Shown: positions 8,627-17,556 of the stretch, piece by piece
Layout of the letters: every line of letters starts with the position of its first letter
How positions within the stretch are numbered: the first letter of the stretch is position 1
DNA from: JAKBCQ01 sp021807585
GTDB taxonomy: Bacteria > Planctomycetota > Planctomycetia > Isosphaerales > Isosphaeraceae
Length of the DNA: 33,750 bases
Direction of reading: 5' to 3'
Assembly: GCA_027325115.1 (NCBI GenBank)
Contig: DAHWFG010000261.1
Coordinates: 1 to 33,750, forward strand
Notes under the pieces: model-generated
Told to the model about the DNA's origin: nothing
The model's input: the letters and a program-made list of their open reading frames with translations, nothing else
The model's database searches: none
Made by a program: the position numbers and the translations under genes

Positions 8627-9541
8627 TTAGTTATCGTTAATATCTTCACGAACTGTACTTACAGACGCTCCGACGAACGATTCGGCTTCGAGCCCCGTGG
8701 TTTCGTGAACCTTGCGTGCGATCGCCTCGATATCGGCGTCGGCCAAGGGTTCGACGATCGCCTCGGCGGGCTTACGCGCCACGGTGTAAACCTGAACCGA
8801 TCGGATCCCCCCTCCCGCTGCGACGATCTCCCGCAGTCGTTCGCAATACGCTTCGATCTCGGCCGAACTCGGTCCTTCGCCATTCACTTTCATGAATAAA
8901 CTTTGGATGACGATCGGCCGAACCCGCGCCGCGATCAAAAGATTTTCGAGCACGCGGCCGAAGGGGATCGTCGTGCGCTCGATCAGGTGATAATAGGCGT
9001 CGGTGCCGGCGTCGAGCTTGGCCCAGATCTCCCCTTGGTTTTCGTCCATGATCGCGAGCGCTTTTTGGACGACGTGGCGGTGAAACATCGTCGCGTTGGT
9101 AATCATCACGAGTTTCACATCGTGAAGCCCACGGCTTCGCTTGAGATCGGCGACTCGACCGACGATCGCGTCGATGTTCTTGAACGTCGTCGGTTCACCG
9201 TCGCCTGAAAATGCGATATCGTTAAGCCTGCGCAGCGCGGCGGGAACGACCGCGAATTTGGGCTCAAGGTAAAGCCCTCCCGATAAAACATAATCGAGCA
9301 TCGTCTCGAGTTCGGTGATTAGCCGGTCGGTTTCGACGAACGTCGTAATCGCGTCGCTCCGGCGGTCGACCTCGCAGTAGATGCAATCAAAATTACACAC
9401 CTTATCGGGGTTGAGATTGATCCCGACCGAGATCCCCTTGCTCCTCCGCGACAACACGGGATAAACAAAGCGATTATCGCCATAAATGCGGGTATGATCG
9501 ATGATCGGCTCCAGCACGTTCAAAGAGATAGATTCTTTCAT
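8627..9541 (-). CDS. Radical SAM Fe-S oxidoreductase (COG0731-like)
   Basis: The product of about 304 residues has the radical SAM cluster motif CNFDCIYC (CxxxCxxC) near residue 48-55, followed by GDGEPT (the SAM-contacting GE motif, SGDGEPT) and a full TIM-barrel-length domain. The Cys motif continuing into CEVDRR and the long 'IYCEV' context are typical of the Fe-S oxidoreductase group related to wybutosine enzyme TYW1 (COG0731). That group is widespread in bacteria and its function there is mostly unknown. I placed the start at ATG 9539-9541; a TTG 15 bases earlier (9556) is in frame but less likely. The stop lies only 26 bases from the convergent sulfatase stop. Family is confident; reaction unknown. 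Confidence 0.88.
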   Translation of the reverse strand: MKESISLNVLEPIIDHTRIYGDNRFVYPVLSRRSKGISVGINLNPDKVCNFDCIYCEVDRRSDAITTFVETDRLITELETMLDYVLSGGLYLEPKFAVVPAALRRLNDIAFSGDGEPTTFKNIDAIVGRVADLKRSRGLHDVKLVMITNATMFHRHVVQKALAIMDENQGEIWAKLDAGTDAYYHLIERTTIPFGRVLENLLIAARVRPIVIQSLFMKVNGEGPSSAEIEAYCERLREIVAAGGGIRSVQVYTVARKPAEAIVEPLADADIEAIARKVHETTGLEAESFVGASVSTVREDINDN

Positions 9542-9676
9542 AAAAATGCGTCTCAATCGTTTCGGCTCGACGGCGATCGAGAGATTCCTCGACCCGCTCG
9601 GTAGGATATTCTAGTCGAATTCCTCGCGCGAATGAACCCGACTCGAAGCCGACGATCGCAAGGATAAGGAATCACG

Positions 9677-11911
9677 ATGGGGTTATTGACGACTCTCGCG
9701 CTCAACTTGCCGCTCGGTCTGGGAGCTTATCTGATCGCGGTATTCGCGTTCGGGGTGCGTCGAGGCGCGTCTCGGACGCTCGCCGCGGCGGTGCTCGCCT
9801 GGACTTGGGCGACCGTCGGAGTTGAGCTGCTTGGAACCCTGGGATACCTCGATCTGATCCCGCTGATCGGCTGGTCGTGCCTGGGCCTGGCTTGCGGCGT
9901 TTTATCGCTTTGGATCGTTAAGAAGCGAGCGAACGGCGAGGAGGCGATCAGAAGCGTGAGCGATCCCGCCGACCGTTGGGAAGCGTGCGCTTATCTTGCG
10001 CTTGCCGCGGCTATGTGGGGGATTTTCGCGTACGCGATCCCTTCGCTTTTGGGGCCGGTGAAGGTCGTCAGCGACGGTCCAATCTATCATTTATACTTTG
10101 CGGCGCGGTGGTGGAAGGAAAAACGTCTGTTCCTGATCGCGTCGCCGTTCGGCGAATCGGCGGCGACGTATTTCCCCGCGGGTGGCGACGTTTGGTTTGC
10201 GTGGCTGATCGCGGGATGGGGGGGCGACCGACTCGCCAAGATCGGCCAGGCGCCGTTTCTGATGCTCGCGGCGTATGCGGTTTACGCGATCGCTCGACGC
10301 CTGAACGCGGGCGCTTCGGCCGCCGTCGTCGCGACGTGTTGGTTCGTCCTCGCGGCGCCCCTGCTTCTGTTCTCGTTCGAGGCGAACGTGGATACGATCT
10401 TCGTCGCGGGCTACCTTTTAAGCGTTTATTTTTTGATGCGATATTTTCTCGGCGACGAAGGGTTTGTTGCGATCGGTTTTTTCGCCCTGGCTTTGGGATG
10501 CGCATGGGGGACGAAACCGACCGCGACGGTCTTTTTGCCGTGGCTCGTTTTGCTTGCGATCGTCGCGGTTTGGAAGCGGGAAACGAAGTGGACGAGGCGT
10601 ACGGTTGGAATTTTGATGATTTGTCTGATTCCGGCGATACCCGGGGGATATTGGTTTTTTCGCAACGCAATACTGACGGGGAATCCGCTTTATCCGTTAC
10701 GGGTCGAGGTGTTGAACACGGTCGTCCTTTCGGGGTGGTACGGCCGCGGCGCGATGAGGTTAAGTCGCTATTATATTCAGCGATCTCGATATAAAGCGCT
10801 CGTCGATATTCTCGTTTCGACGTTCGATCCCAGGCTTGCGCCGTTCTGGATCGCGGCGTTATTGGGGGCGTGGCGGGTCGGTCGGAAGATCGAATCGGCG
10901 GATCGCGGTCGGATGGAAGAGTTGATTTGGGGCGCGGCGATTCTCGCGGTTCTTAACGTCTCCCTTTATTGGATCTTGATTCCTTACCGAACCCAGCAAC
11001 GGTTTATGCTTCAGGCGGTCGGCTTGGCTGCGATTCCCTTGGCGATGTTGTTCGATCGGGGATCGATCGTGCGCATTCTTGGAGTGATAATTTTATATGT
11101 ACACCTGCTTGTTCCGCAATCTTGGCCGTTTCGGTATCCCGACGATCCGCCGTGGGATTTTGACAAATTGATCCCGAATTCGCTTCCGGCGCTTGTATCG
11201 ATTCGGTTGGGGAACGATTTTAACGCGCGTTCGATCGCGTGCATCGCCGGGTCGATCGCGACGGTCGCGACGGTCGCTTCGTTTCGTTCGATGAACATTC
11301 GCCGTCGCCGGATCGCGATTCCGGCTTCGATCGTGACGGCGGCGTGCGTTTGGGTTTCGATCCCGTTCGTTTATCTTCCGCGATCGAACGATCCGCGGGT
11401 TTTGTTTTATCCCGCGTCGTTTCCCGATTATTTCAGGGGGTGGATGCGGCTCGATGCGCTCGCGGGCAAAGCCGGCGCGCGGATCGCCTACGCGGGAACC
11501 GATCTCCCTTATTATTTGATGGGAACGCGATTACGCAATGAAGTGCGATATATCAATATCAACAAGCATAATAATTGGATGATGCATGATTATCATCGCG
11601 AGGCGACGGTGCGGGGCGAGCCCGAATGGCCGGACACGAGGCCGGGGTGGGATCGCGTGCCGAGCGAGGCGGATTACGCGGCGTGGCTGGCGAATCTGCG
11701 CGGCGAGGCGATCGATTTTTTGGTTGTGACGCGGTCCGATCCGACCGAGGGACGGTTCAACGTTTCCGACACCGATGGATTTCCGATCGAGCGCGGCTGG
11801 GCGGACGAACATCCCGACTCGTTCGAGCCCGTTTATGGAATCGCCGAACGCGATCGACTTTTTCGCATTTATCGGGTAAGGAAATATAATAAAAATATTG
11901 GTAATAAATAA
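9677..11911 (+). CDS. GT-C-like polytopic membrane protein, putative glycosyltransferase
   Basis: This 744-residue protein has about a dozen hydrophobic helices from residue 5 to about 470 and a C-terminal soluble domain of roughly 200 residues. The loop with Asp133 (VVSDGPIYHLYFAARWW) and the later segments FFRNAILTGNPLYPL and GTKPTATVFLPW match the PMT/ArnT-like (GT39/GT83-type) membrane glycosyltransferases common in planctomycetes. Such enzymes transfer a sugar from a polyprenyl-phosphate donor on the outer face of the inner membrane. Shine-Dalgarno AAGGA lies well placed before ATG 9677. The 3' end and following bases are a sharp AT-rich island (around 11880-11930). It resembles the product at 4725-6728 in layout but not closely in sequence. 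Substrates are unknown. Confidence 0.72.
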   Translation: MGLLTTLALNLPLGLGAYLIAVFAFGVRRGASRTLAAAVLAWTWATVGVELLGTLGYLDLIPLIGWSCLGLACGVLSLWIVKKRANGEEAIRSVSDPADRWEACAYLALAAAMWGIFAYAIPSLLGPVKVVSDGPIYHLYFAARWWKEKRLFLIASPFGESAATYFPAGGDVWFAWLIAGWGGDRLAKIGQAPFLMLAAYAVYAIARRLNAGASAAVVATCWFVLAAPLLLFSFEANVDTIFVAGYLLSVYFLMRYFLGDEGFVAIGFFALALGCAWGTKPTATVFLPWLVLLAIVAVWKRETKWTRRTVGILMICLIPAIPGGYWFFRNAILTGNPLYPLRVEVLNTVVLSGWYGRGAMRLSRYYIQRSRYKALVDILVSTFDPRLAPFWIAALLGAWRVGRKIESADRGRMEELIWGAAILAVLNVSLYWILIPYRTQQRFMLQAVGLAAIPLAMLFDRGSIVRILGVIILYVHLLVPQSWPFRYPDDPPWDFDKLIPNSLPALVSIRLGNDFNARSIACIAGSIATVATVASFRSMNIRRRRIAIPASIVTAACVWVSIPFVYLPRSNDPRVLFYPASFPDYFRGWMRLDALAGKAGARIAYAGTDLPYYLMGTRLRNEVRYININKHNNWMMHDYHREATVRGEPEWPDTRPGWDRVPSEADYAAWLANLRGEAIDFLVVTRSDPTEGRFNVSDTDGFPIERGWADEHPDSFEPVYGIAERDRLFRIYRVRKYNKNIGNK

Positions 11912-12089
11912 TCGATATTGAACAAGATGGTATTGATCGGCGCATCCGGGAGAAGACTTGATCCCGAGCGTCTCGATGTGCGAGGATTTAACGATCGGTC
12001 GGGATCGGGGCGTCGAACATCAACGACGAACGATATCGAAGGCGTACGCCGAGATCGATCAAAGGCTTTTCGCGCCGAGGAGATCGATG

Positions 12090-12437
12090 ATGTCGATCTG
12101 GATTAAGCGAAGATCAAAGACGGGCGGGAGTTCGATCTACCTGGTCGATTTTCCCTACTTCTTACTTTTTCAGGTCGTATTCGCGATTCTGATGTCATTG
12201 TTTCTTCATGTTCTTATTCATGCGCCGTTCGAGACGGCGATCGGCGCTTTGAGCGCGATGATTTTTGGGGGGGTGTTGATCGCGGCGGCGAAGGTTTCAC
12301 TCTTTAGACGCGGGATCCGGGTTTCATGGGGTCCGTTTCAGATGTCCACGCGGTACGCCGCGATCTACGCGACGGGATACGTTTTGATCTTGATCGGCGC
12401 GGCAGCGCTTTCGATCGTGGGATCGGCGACGAGGTAA
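12090..12437 (+). CDS. Small membrane protein, unknown function
   Basis: A 115-residue product starting MSIWIKRRSKTGG with an Arg/Lys-rich amphipathic head and then about three hydrophobic segments (around 18-45, 50-65 and 85-110). The start is decided by a strong ribosome site GAGGAG at 12077-12082, 7 bases before ATG 12090; ATG 12087 directly before it is an equal alternative. The frame is open upstream to a TTG at 11958, but that extension has no ribosome site and reads like non-coding sequence. I recognise no family. It follows the GT-C-like gene by about 180 bases in the same direction, so the two may be related functionally, though the gap argues against tight coupling. Confidence 0.6.
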   Translation: MSIWIKRRSKTGGSSIYLVDFPYFLLFQVVFAILMSLFLHVLIHAPFETAIGALSAMIFGGVLIAAAKVSLFRRGIRVSWGPFQMSTRYAAIYATGYVLILIGAAALSIVGSATR

Positions 12438-12754
12438 CGTGCGTCGATCGGCTTGGTCAAATGAATGCTTGTAAAATCGAGTAATGAATTGAAGGGATCG
12501 CGGCGTTCTCCGCCTGAAGATCCGTTCATCATCCGCGAATCGCCTGGATTGCGCGGCGAAGAGCCGAATTGGGGAAGAATCCCGAATCGGTCGCATCGAG
12601 CGAGGAAGTTGAACAACCGATAATCAAATCATAGTATTATCAATCGTCTTCCGGCAATCGCGCGATCGGTTCAAACGAGCCGGCGTGATTCGATCGATAC
12701 GTGGAAAGGAACGACCCGTCACGGTTTTATTATACCTTTTTGCGTTAATCTATT
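12438..12754. other. Convergent intergenic region
   Basis: Two genes end here from opposite sides (12437 rightward, 12755 leftward). I looked for a hairpin with a T-run and found none that is convincing. There are AT-rich patches near 12620-12640 and 12725-12765. I see nothing else. Confidence 0.4.
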
Positions 12755-14221
12755 TTATGCTTTGATGATTTTGTCTTTCCCTAATCCGACGGTTCCCGCT
12801 GCGTTTCGGGTGTCGACGACGAGGCGGGCGTTTTCGACGATGAACGCCCAATCGTACGCCGAGTGATCGACGACGATCACGACGCAATCGTATCGCGTCA
12901 GATCGCTCGCTTCGATTGGAACGCTTGAACCGCGGATCTCGGGATGTCGGCGTGTGACGGGGAGTTCGGGAATGTGGGGATCGTTGTACGAGACGATCGC
13001 GCCTTTCGATTGAAGCAAATCCATCAGCTCGTATCCCGGAGATTCGCGCGGGTCGTCGACGTCTTTTTTGTAAGCCATTCCCAAAAGAAGAATTTTACAT
13101 CCTTTGACTGGTAAGCCGCGATCGTTGAGCGCGTCGGCGATTTTACCGACGACATACCTGGGCATCGACGTGTTGATTTCTCCGGCAAGTTCGATGAACC
13201 GCGTCGAGAGCCCGTGTTTCCGCGCCGCCCACGTGAGATAAAAGGGATCGATCGGAATGCAATGCCCTCCCAAACCGGGGCCCGGGTGGAACGCCTGAAA
13301 GCCGAAAGGCTTGGTTTTGGCGGCCTCGATCACCTCCCAAACGTCTATTCCCATCTTTTCATATAAGATTTTAAGTTCATTAACAAGCGCAATATTGACG
13401 GCGCGATACGTGTTTTCGAGGATTTTGCACGCCTCGGCGACTTCGGGACTGGAGACCGGGACGACGCGGGTGACGATGGCGCCGTAGAGCGCCGCCGCGG
13501 CTTCGAGCGCCGCGTGATCGAGCCCGCCGACGACCTTGGGGATCGTCGGGGTGGCGAATTTGGGGTTGCCCGGATCTTCGCGTTCGGGGCTGAACGCGAG
13601 AAAAAAATCGATCCCCGGTTTGAGCCCCGATCGTTCGAGGATGGGGAGTATGACGTCGCGGGTTGTACCTGGATATGTGGTGCTTTCGAGGACGACGAGC
13701 ATTCCCGGGCGGAGCGCCGCTGCGACCGCCTCGGTTGATTTGATCACGTAAGAGAGATCGGGGTCGCGCGATTCGCTTAAAGGGGTGGGAACGCAGATCA
13801 GTATCGCGTCGGGTTCGTCGAGTCGGCTGAAATCGGCGGTCGCTTCGAAGCCCGCGGCGGACATCGCGGCGATTGTGGCGGGGGGGATGTGGCCGATGTA
13901 GCTTTCGCCGCGTGAAAGCCGCTCGATCTTAAGCGGATCGACGTCGAAGCCGAGCACGCGAAATCTTTGATCGGAGAACGCGCGAGCGAGCGGCAATCCC
14001 ACATAGCCGAGGCCGATGATCCCGACCCGCGCCGATCGATCGCCGATTATGCGCATCAAACCGCTGTGATCATTCGGTTTCGTCACGAATCGCTCGTTTC
14101 CGATGTTTTGATTCTTTGATTTCGCGGGGTCGTGCGTCGATTCGATCAACCGAGCGATCGGCTCAGATTGCGGAAGCGTCGCACGATCGGATCGTCTTTG
14201 GAGTTCGTCGCCTCTCATCAT
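12755..14221 (-). CDS. Nucleotide-sugar dehydrogenase (UDP-GlcNAc/ManNAc 6-dehydrogenase type)
   Basis: The enzyme oxidises the C6 hydroxyl of a UDP-sugar to the uronic acid with two NAD+, supplying acidic sugars for surface polysaccharide. The NAD-binding fingerprint GLGYVGLPLA begins at residue 70, and ESTTYPGTT (about 179-187) and FSPEREDPGN follow. The catalytic Cys321 is in GPGLGGHCIPIDPFYL, and the C-terminal UDP-binding domain includes LLGMAYKKDVDDPRESP. Proteins with the GGHCIPIDP form are usually WbpA/WecC/TviB-like rather than UDP-glucose dehydrogenases. The first 55 residues before MRIIGDRSARVG are not conserved, so the true start may be ATG 14054-14056. Neither start has a strong ribosome site. 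It is transcribed away from pyrR and probably works with the polysaccharide genes at 18-23 kb. Confidence 0.92.
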   Translation of the reverse strand: MMRGDELQRRSDRATLPQSEPIARLIESTHDPAKSKNQNIGNERFVTKPNDHSGLMRIIGDRSARVGIIGLGYVGLPLARAFSDQRFRVLGFDVDPLKIERLSRGESYIGHIPPATIAAMSAAGFEATADFSRLDEPDAILICVPTPLSESRDPDLSYVIKSTEAVAAALRPGMLVVLESTTYPGTTRDVILPILERSGLKPGIDFFLAFSPEREDPGNPKFATPTIPKVVGGLDHAALEAAAALYGAIVTRVVPVSSPEVAEACKILENTYRAVNIALVNELKILYEKMGIDVWEVIEAAKTKPFGFQAFHPGPGLGGHCIPIDPFYLTWAARKHGLSTRFIELAGEINTSMPRYVVGKIADALNDRGLPVKGCKILLLGMAYKKDVDDPRESPGYELMDLLQSKGAIVSYNDPHIPELPVTRRHPEIRGSSVPIEASDLTRYDCVVIVVDHSAYDWAFIVENARLVVDTRNAAGTVGLGKDKIIKA

Positions 14222-14366
14222 ATCGGCGATGCTATCGGCGTGCGCGACGGAATCGAGGCGTCGGGTCGGGCTTGATCGATTGCGGCGCGCGGGTTCGTGT
14301 CGTGCCAGTTCTCCTGGACGGGTCGATTGCGCGGTCGCTCGATGTCGGTCGGCCGTTCCGGTTCGC

Positions 14367-14395
14367 TTGCGACGTCGCTTCGCCGCTGATACGAT
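14367..14395 (+). promoter_or_regulatory. Sigma70-like promoter for the pyr operon
   Basis: TTGCGA at 14367-14372 and TACGAT at 14390-14395 are 17 bases apart. Transcription would begin near 14402, only about 30 bases before the first possible pyrR start (14434). I see no PyrR-type anti-terminator or terminator hairpin in that space. Confidence 0.45.
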
Positions 14396-14433
14396 TTTGT
14401 TATTCCCCCGCCATCGATCAACCCCATTCGCGA

Positions 14434-15024
14434 ATGAGTAACGCCATGAGCCGGACCGAGACGAGATTGTGCGACGAAGCGGGAATGAACGAGATCCTCG
14501 ACCAGATTGCCGACGGTATCGCTTCGTCGACGAAGCCCGACGCGCGACTGCGTCTGATCGGCATCCGGACTCGAGGCGTTTCGCTTGCGCGACGGCTCGC
14601 CGAACGCATTGCCGCCAAGATTGAAAAGGCGGTTCCAGTCGGGGCGGTCGACATCACGCTTTACCGCGATGACCTGAGCGCATTCCCCCATTGGCCCGTT
14701 TTGTTTGGTACCGAGATCCCGTTCGAGGTTGAAGGCGCCGATCTTTTTCTCGTCGACGACGTGGTGTTCACAGGCAGGACGGTGCGAGCGGCGATCAACG
14801 CGATCTGCGATCTTGGCAGGCCGGCGCGGATCCGTCTCGCGGCGCTGGTGAATCGGGGCCCGCGTGAACTGCCGATCGTTCCCGATATTACGGGACTCGA
14901 CGTCGGCGAGGATCTTTCGCGTCCCGTTTTCGTTCGCCTCAGCGAGGTCGACGGAGTCGATGAAATCATTCAGGTTGACGACACGGCGCATCCCGATGGA
15001 ATTGTCGCGCGGCCTCGTTCCTGA
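14434..15024 (+). CDS. pyrR: PyrR-like uracil phosphoribosyltransferase / pyr regulator
   Basis: In characterised bacteria PyrR binds pyr mRNA in response to UMP/UTP and also converts uracil and PRPP to UMP. The 196-residue product carries the family marks in order: GIRTRGVSLARRLAERI (about 43-59), VDITLYRDDL (72-81), the PRPP-binding loop VDDVVFTGRTVRA (107-119) and LVNRGPRELPI. These are closely like Bacillus PyrR. Two ATGs (14434 and 14446) could start the protein; neither has a clear ribosome site, and I took the longer. The frame is open well upstream, but the extra sequence has nothing PyrR-like and contains the putative promoter. The gene is followed 48 bases later by pyrB, fitting a pyrimidine operon. 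Confidence 0.9.
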   Translation: MSNAMSRTETRLCDEAGMNEILDQIADGIASSTKPDARLRLIGIRTRGVSLARRLAERIAAKIEKAVPVGAVDITLYRDDLSAFPHWPVLFGTEIPFEVEGADLFLVDDVVFTGRTVRAAINAICDLGRPARIRLAALVNRGPRELPIVPDITGLDVGEDLSRPVFVRLSEVDGVDEIIQVDDTAHPDGIVARPRS

Positions 15025-15072
15025 TCGTCACGGCTCAATTAGGATCGCTTTTATCTAAGGAGCGCGTCGCCG

Positions 15073-16098
15073 GTGAATCTCGCCCCCGCATCGACGAAAG
15101 CCTGGCATCGCAAGCATTTGCTCGGCATTGAGGAACTCACTCGCGAGGAATGCGCGGCGATCCTCGATACCGCCGATTCCTTCTCGGAGATCTCGAGTCG
15201 AAGCCGGAAAAAAGTTCCCGCGCTTCAGGGGCGGGTCGTTTTCAACCTTTTTTTTGAGAACTCGACCCGCACGCGAACGAGCTTCAGTCTCGCCGCCAAA
15301 CGACTTTCGGCGGACACCCAAGATTTTAGCGCGGCGACGTCGAGCCTCTCGAAAGGGGAATCGTTCATCGACACCGCCAAGAATATCGAGGCGATGGGCG
15401 CCGACGTGCTCGTGGTGCGGCATTCGACCCCCGGCGCGCCACATCTATTGGCTCAGCATGTGAAAGCTTCAATCATCAACGCCGGGGACGGCGCGCACGA
15501 ACATCCCACGCAGGCGTTGCTCGATTTACTGACGATTCGCCGCGCCAAGGGGAAGATCGAGGGATTGACCGTCGGTTTGGTGGGGGACATCGCGCATTCG
15601 CGAGTTGCGCGATCGAATATACATGCTCTCAATAAGTTTGGCGCTCATGTAATTGTTTGTGGTCCGCCCACGCTCGTTCCGCGGAGCATGGAGCGATTGG
15701 GGTGCGAGGTGGCTCATCATCTCGACGACGTTTTACCGCGATTGGACGTCGTCAACGCGCTTCGGATCCAGTTTGAACGGATTCACAAGGGCTTCATTCC
15801 GTTCCCCTCGGTATCGGAATATTTGCATTTTTATGGAATGACGATCGAGCGGATGCGGGTCGCGAAGCCCGATTTGTTGATCCTGGCGCCGGGGCCGATC
15901 AATCGCGGCGTCGAGCTGACTCCCGAGGTGGCCGACGGACCGAATTCGGCGATTCTCGACCAGGTGACGAATGGACTCGCGGTGCGAATGGCGGTCTTGT
16001 ATCTTCTGTCGGGACGCACGCATCCTCATCCACACGAGCACGAGGCTCACGCCGCGGGGATCAAGCCCGGACGAACCGCCGAGCACCACGCCGAATGA
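15073..16098 (+). CDS. pyrB: Aspartate carbamoyltransferase, catalytic chain
   Basis: PyrB joins carbamoyl phosphate and aspartate, the first committed step of UMP synthesis. The 341-residue chain shows the carbamoyl-phosphate motif FFENSTRTRTSF (60-71), the mobile-loop Lys in SSLSKGES (90-97), HEHPTQALLD with the active-site His144, and APGPINRGVEL (272-282). The start is GTG 15073, with AAGGAG about 10 bases upstream, slightly long but the best available; it lies 48 bases after pyrR. The last 25 residues form a His-rich tail (HPHPHEHEAH at 317-326, then EHHAE) that the E. coli chain lacks; it could bind metal or be a neutral extension. No pyrI is seen, as is usual outside enterobacteria. 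Confidence 0.96.
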   Translation: MNLAPASTKAWHRKHLLGIEELTREECAAILDTADSFSEISSRSRKKVPALQGRVVFNLFFENSTRTRTSFSLAAKRLSADTQDFSAATSSLSKGESFIDTAKNIEAMGADVLVVRHSTPGAPHLLAQHVKASIINAGDGAHEHPTQALLDLLTIRRAKGKIEGLTVGLVGDIAHSRVARSNIHALNKFGAHVIVCGPPTLVPRSMERLGCEVAHHLDDVLPRLDVVNALRIQFERIHKGFIPFPSVSEYLHFYGMTIERMRVAKPDLLILAPGPINRGVELTPEVADGPNSAILDQVTNGLAVRMAVLYLLSGRTHPHPHEHEAHAAGIKPGRTAEHHAE

Positions 16099-16215
16099 CC
16101 CGCCGGCAGTGCGACCCTCTCCACCGAGAATCGCCTTCGACGGGCGCGTCGCGTCGCCGATTCAGCGTATAAGTATCTGAATAAGATTGCATGGAAATTG
16201 TGAGGAGGCTCGACG

Positions 16216-17556
16216 ATGTCGACGATTCAGATACGAGGAGGAAGGTTGATCGATCCGGCGCGGGGGATCGATCGCGAGGCGGATTTGTGGCTCGGCGGAG
16301 GTCGCGTGTTGGCGATCGGCGAGGCGATCGAGGAGGCCGAGGTCGTCGTCGACGCTCGCGGCATGATCGTTTGCCCAGGTCTTATTGATGTTCATGTTCA
16401 TTTGCGTGAACCCGGCAACGAGGAGGACGAGACGATCGCGTCGGGGACCGACGCGGCGCTCGCCGGGGGGGTGACTTCGGTCGCGTGCATGCCCAACACG
16501 CTCCCTGCGATTGATACTCAGGGCGCGGCCGAGTTCGTCGTCTTGCAGGCCTTGCGGGCGAGGAAAGCGAACGTTTATCCGGTGGGCGCGGTGAGCAAGG
16601 GACGCGCGGGCGAGGAACTCGCCGAGTTGGGACGGCTCGTCGCCGGGGGCGCGGTCGCTTTCACCGACGACGGCGCTCCCGTCGCCTCGGCGTCGCTCAT
16701 GCGCCGCGCTCTGGAATACGCCAAAATGTTCGATCGAGTCGTCATGCAGCATTGCCAGGTTCCCGAATTGACCGTCGGAGGGGTGATGAACGAGGGGTTC
16801 GAGGCGATGCGGCTCGGCCTTCCCGGTATGCCCGCCGCGGCCGAGGATATCATGGTGGCTCGCGACATCAGACTCGCCGAAATCACCGGAGGACGTGTTC
16901 ATATCCAACATATATCGACTGCCAGATCGGTCGAGCTGGTGCGCGAGGGCAAAAGGCGCGGCGTTCGCGTGACCGCGGAGGCGTGCCCGCATCATTTCAC
17001 ACTCACCGACGAAACGCTCCGGGGCTTCGATGCGAATTTCAAAATGAACCCTCCCTTACGCACCTGGAGCGACGTCGAGGCGGTGATCGAAGGGGTCGTC
17101 GACGGGACGATCGAGCTGCTCGCGACCGATCACGCTCCGCACTCGACCGAAAAGAAGATGCGTGAGATCGATCAGGCGCCCTTCGGCATCATCGGCCTGG
17201 AAACGCTCTTGCCGATCGCTGTGAAAGGCTTGATCGAGCCCGGCCATCTTTCATGGCCCGAGTTGATCGCCAAACTGACGGTCAACCCGGCTCGGCTGTT
17301 GGGAGTGCCCAAGGGATCGCTCGCCCCCGGTTCCGACGCCGATGTGACGATCATCGATCCCGATCTTAAGTGGACGATCGACCCCACGCGATTCCGGTCG
17401 AAGAGTCGCAACTGTCCGTTCGCGGGTTGGGAGGTCAAAGGTCGAGCCGTGATGGCGATTGTCGCGGGTGAAATCCGCTACCGACTCGAATCCGACGAGA
17501 AAAAACCGGCCAAGCACGACCGCTCGAAACCCGCCAAATCCGTTCCGTCAAAGTGA
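16216..17556 (+). CDS. pyrC: Dihydroorotase (class I)
   Basis: It cyclises N-carbamoyl-aspartate to dihydroorotate, the step after PyrB. The 446-residue protein has the zinc motif DVHVHLREPG (58-67, His60 and His62), FTDDGAPV with Asp151/152, MQHCQ (His179), HIQHIST (His229 and His232), KMNPPLR and ATDHAPH with Asp305. This set is that of class I enzymes of the Aquifex/Bacillus type, in which an Asp takes the place of the carboxylated Lys. A strong ribosome site GAGGAGG lies 7 bases before ATG 16216. The last about 25 residues are Lys/Pro/Ser-rich and dispensable-looking. The gap to pyrB is 117 bases and includes a TATAAG box at 16168, so a second promoter is possible but I found no matching -35. 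Confidence 0.96.
   Translation: MSTIQIRGGRLIDPARGIDREADLWLGGGRVLAIGEAIEEAEVVVDARGMIVCPGLIDVHVHLREPGNEEDETIASGTDAALAGGVTSVACMPNTLPAIDTQGAAEFVVLQALRARKANVYPVGAVSKGRAGEELAELGRLVAGGAVAFTDDGAPVASASLMRRALEYAKMFDRVVMQHCQVPELTVGGVMNEGFEAMRLGLPGMPAAAEDIMVARDIRLAEITGGRVHIQHISTARSVELVREGKRRGVRVTAEACPHHFTLTDETLRGFDANFKMNPPLRTWSDVEAVIEGVVDGTIELLATDHAPHSTEKKMREIDQAPFGIIGLETLLPIAVKGLIEPGHLSWPELIAKLTVNPARLLGVPKGSLAPGSDADVTIIDPDLKWTIDPTRFRSKSRNCPFAGWEVKGRAVMAIVAGEIRYRLESDEKKPAKHDRSKPAKSVPSK

Noticed and set aside
11918..12106. Small frame between the GT-C-like gene and the small membrane protein
   Set aside because: No ribosome site, random-looking sequence and overlap with a better supported gene start.
14116..14433. 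In-frame extension upstream of pyrR, giving a 302-residue product
   Set aside because: The added residues resemble no PyrR, overlap the divergent dehydrogenase start and include the best promoter; the frame is open by composition only.
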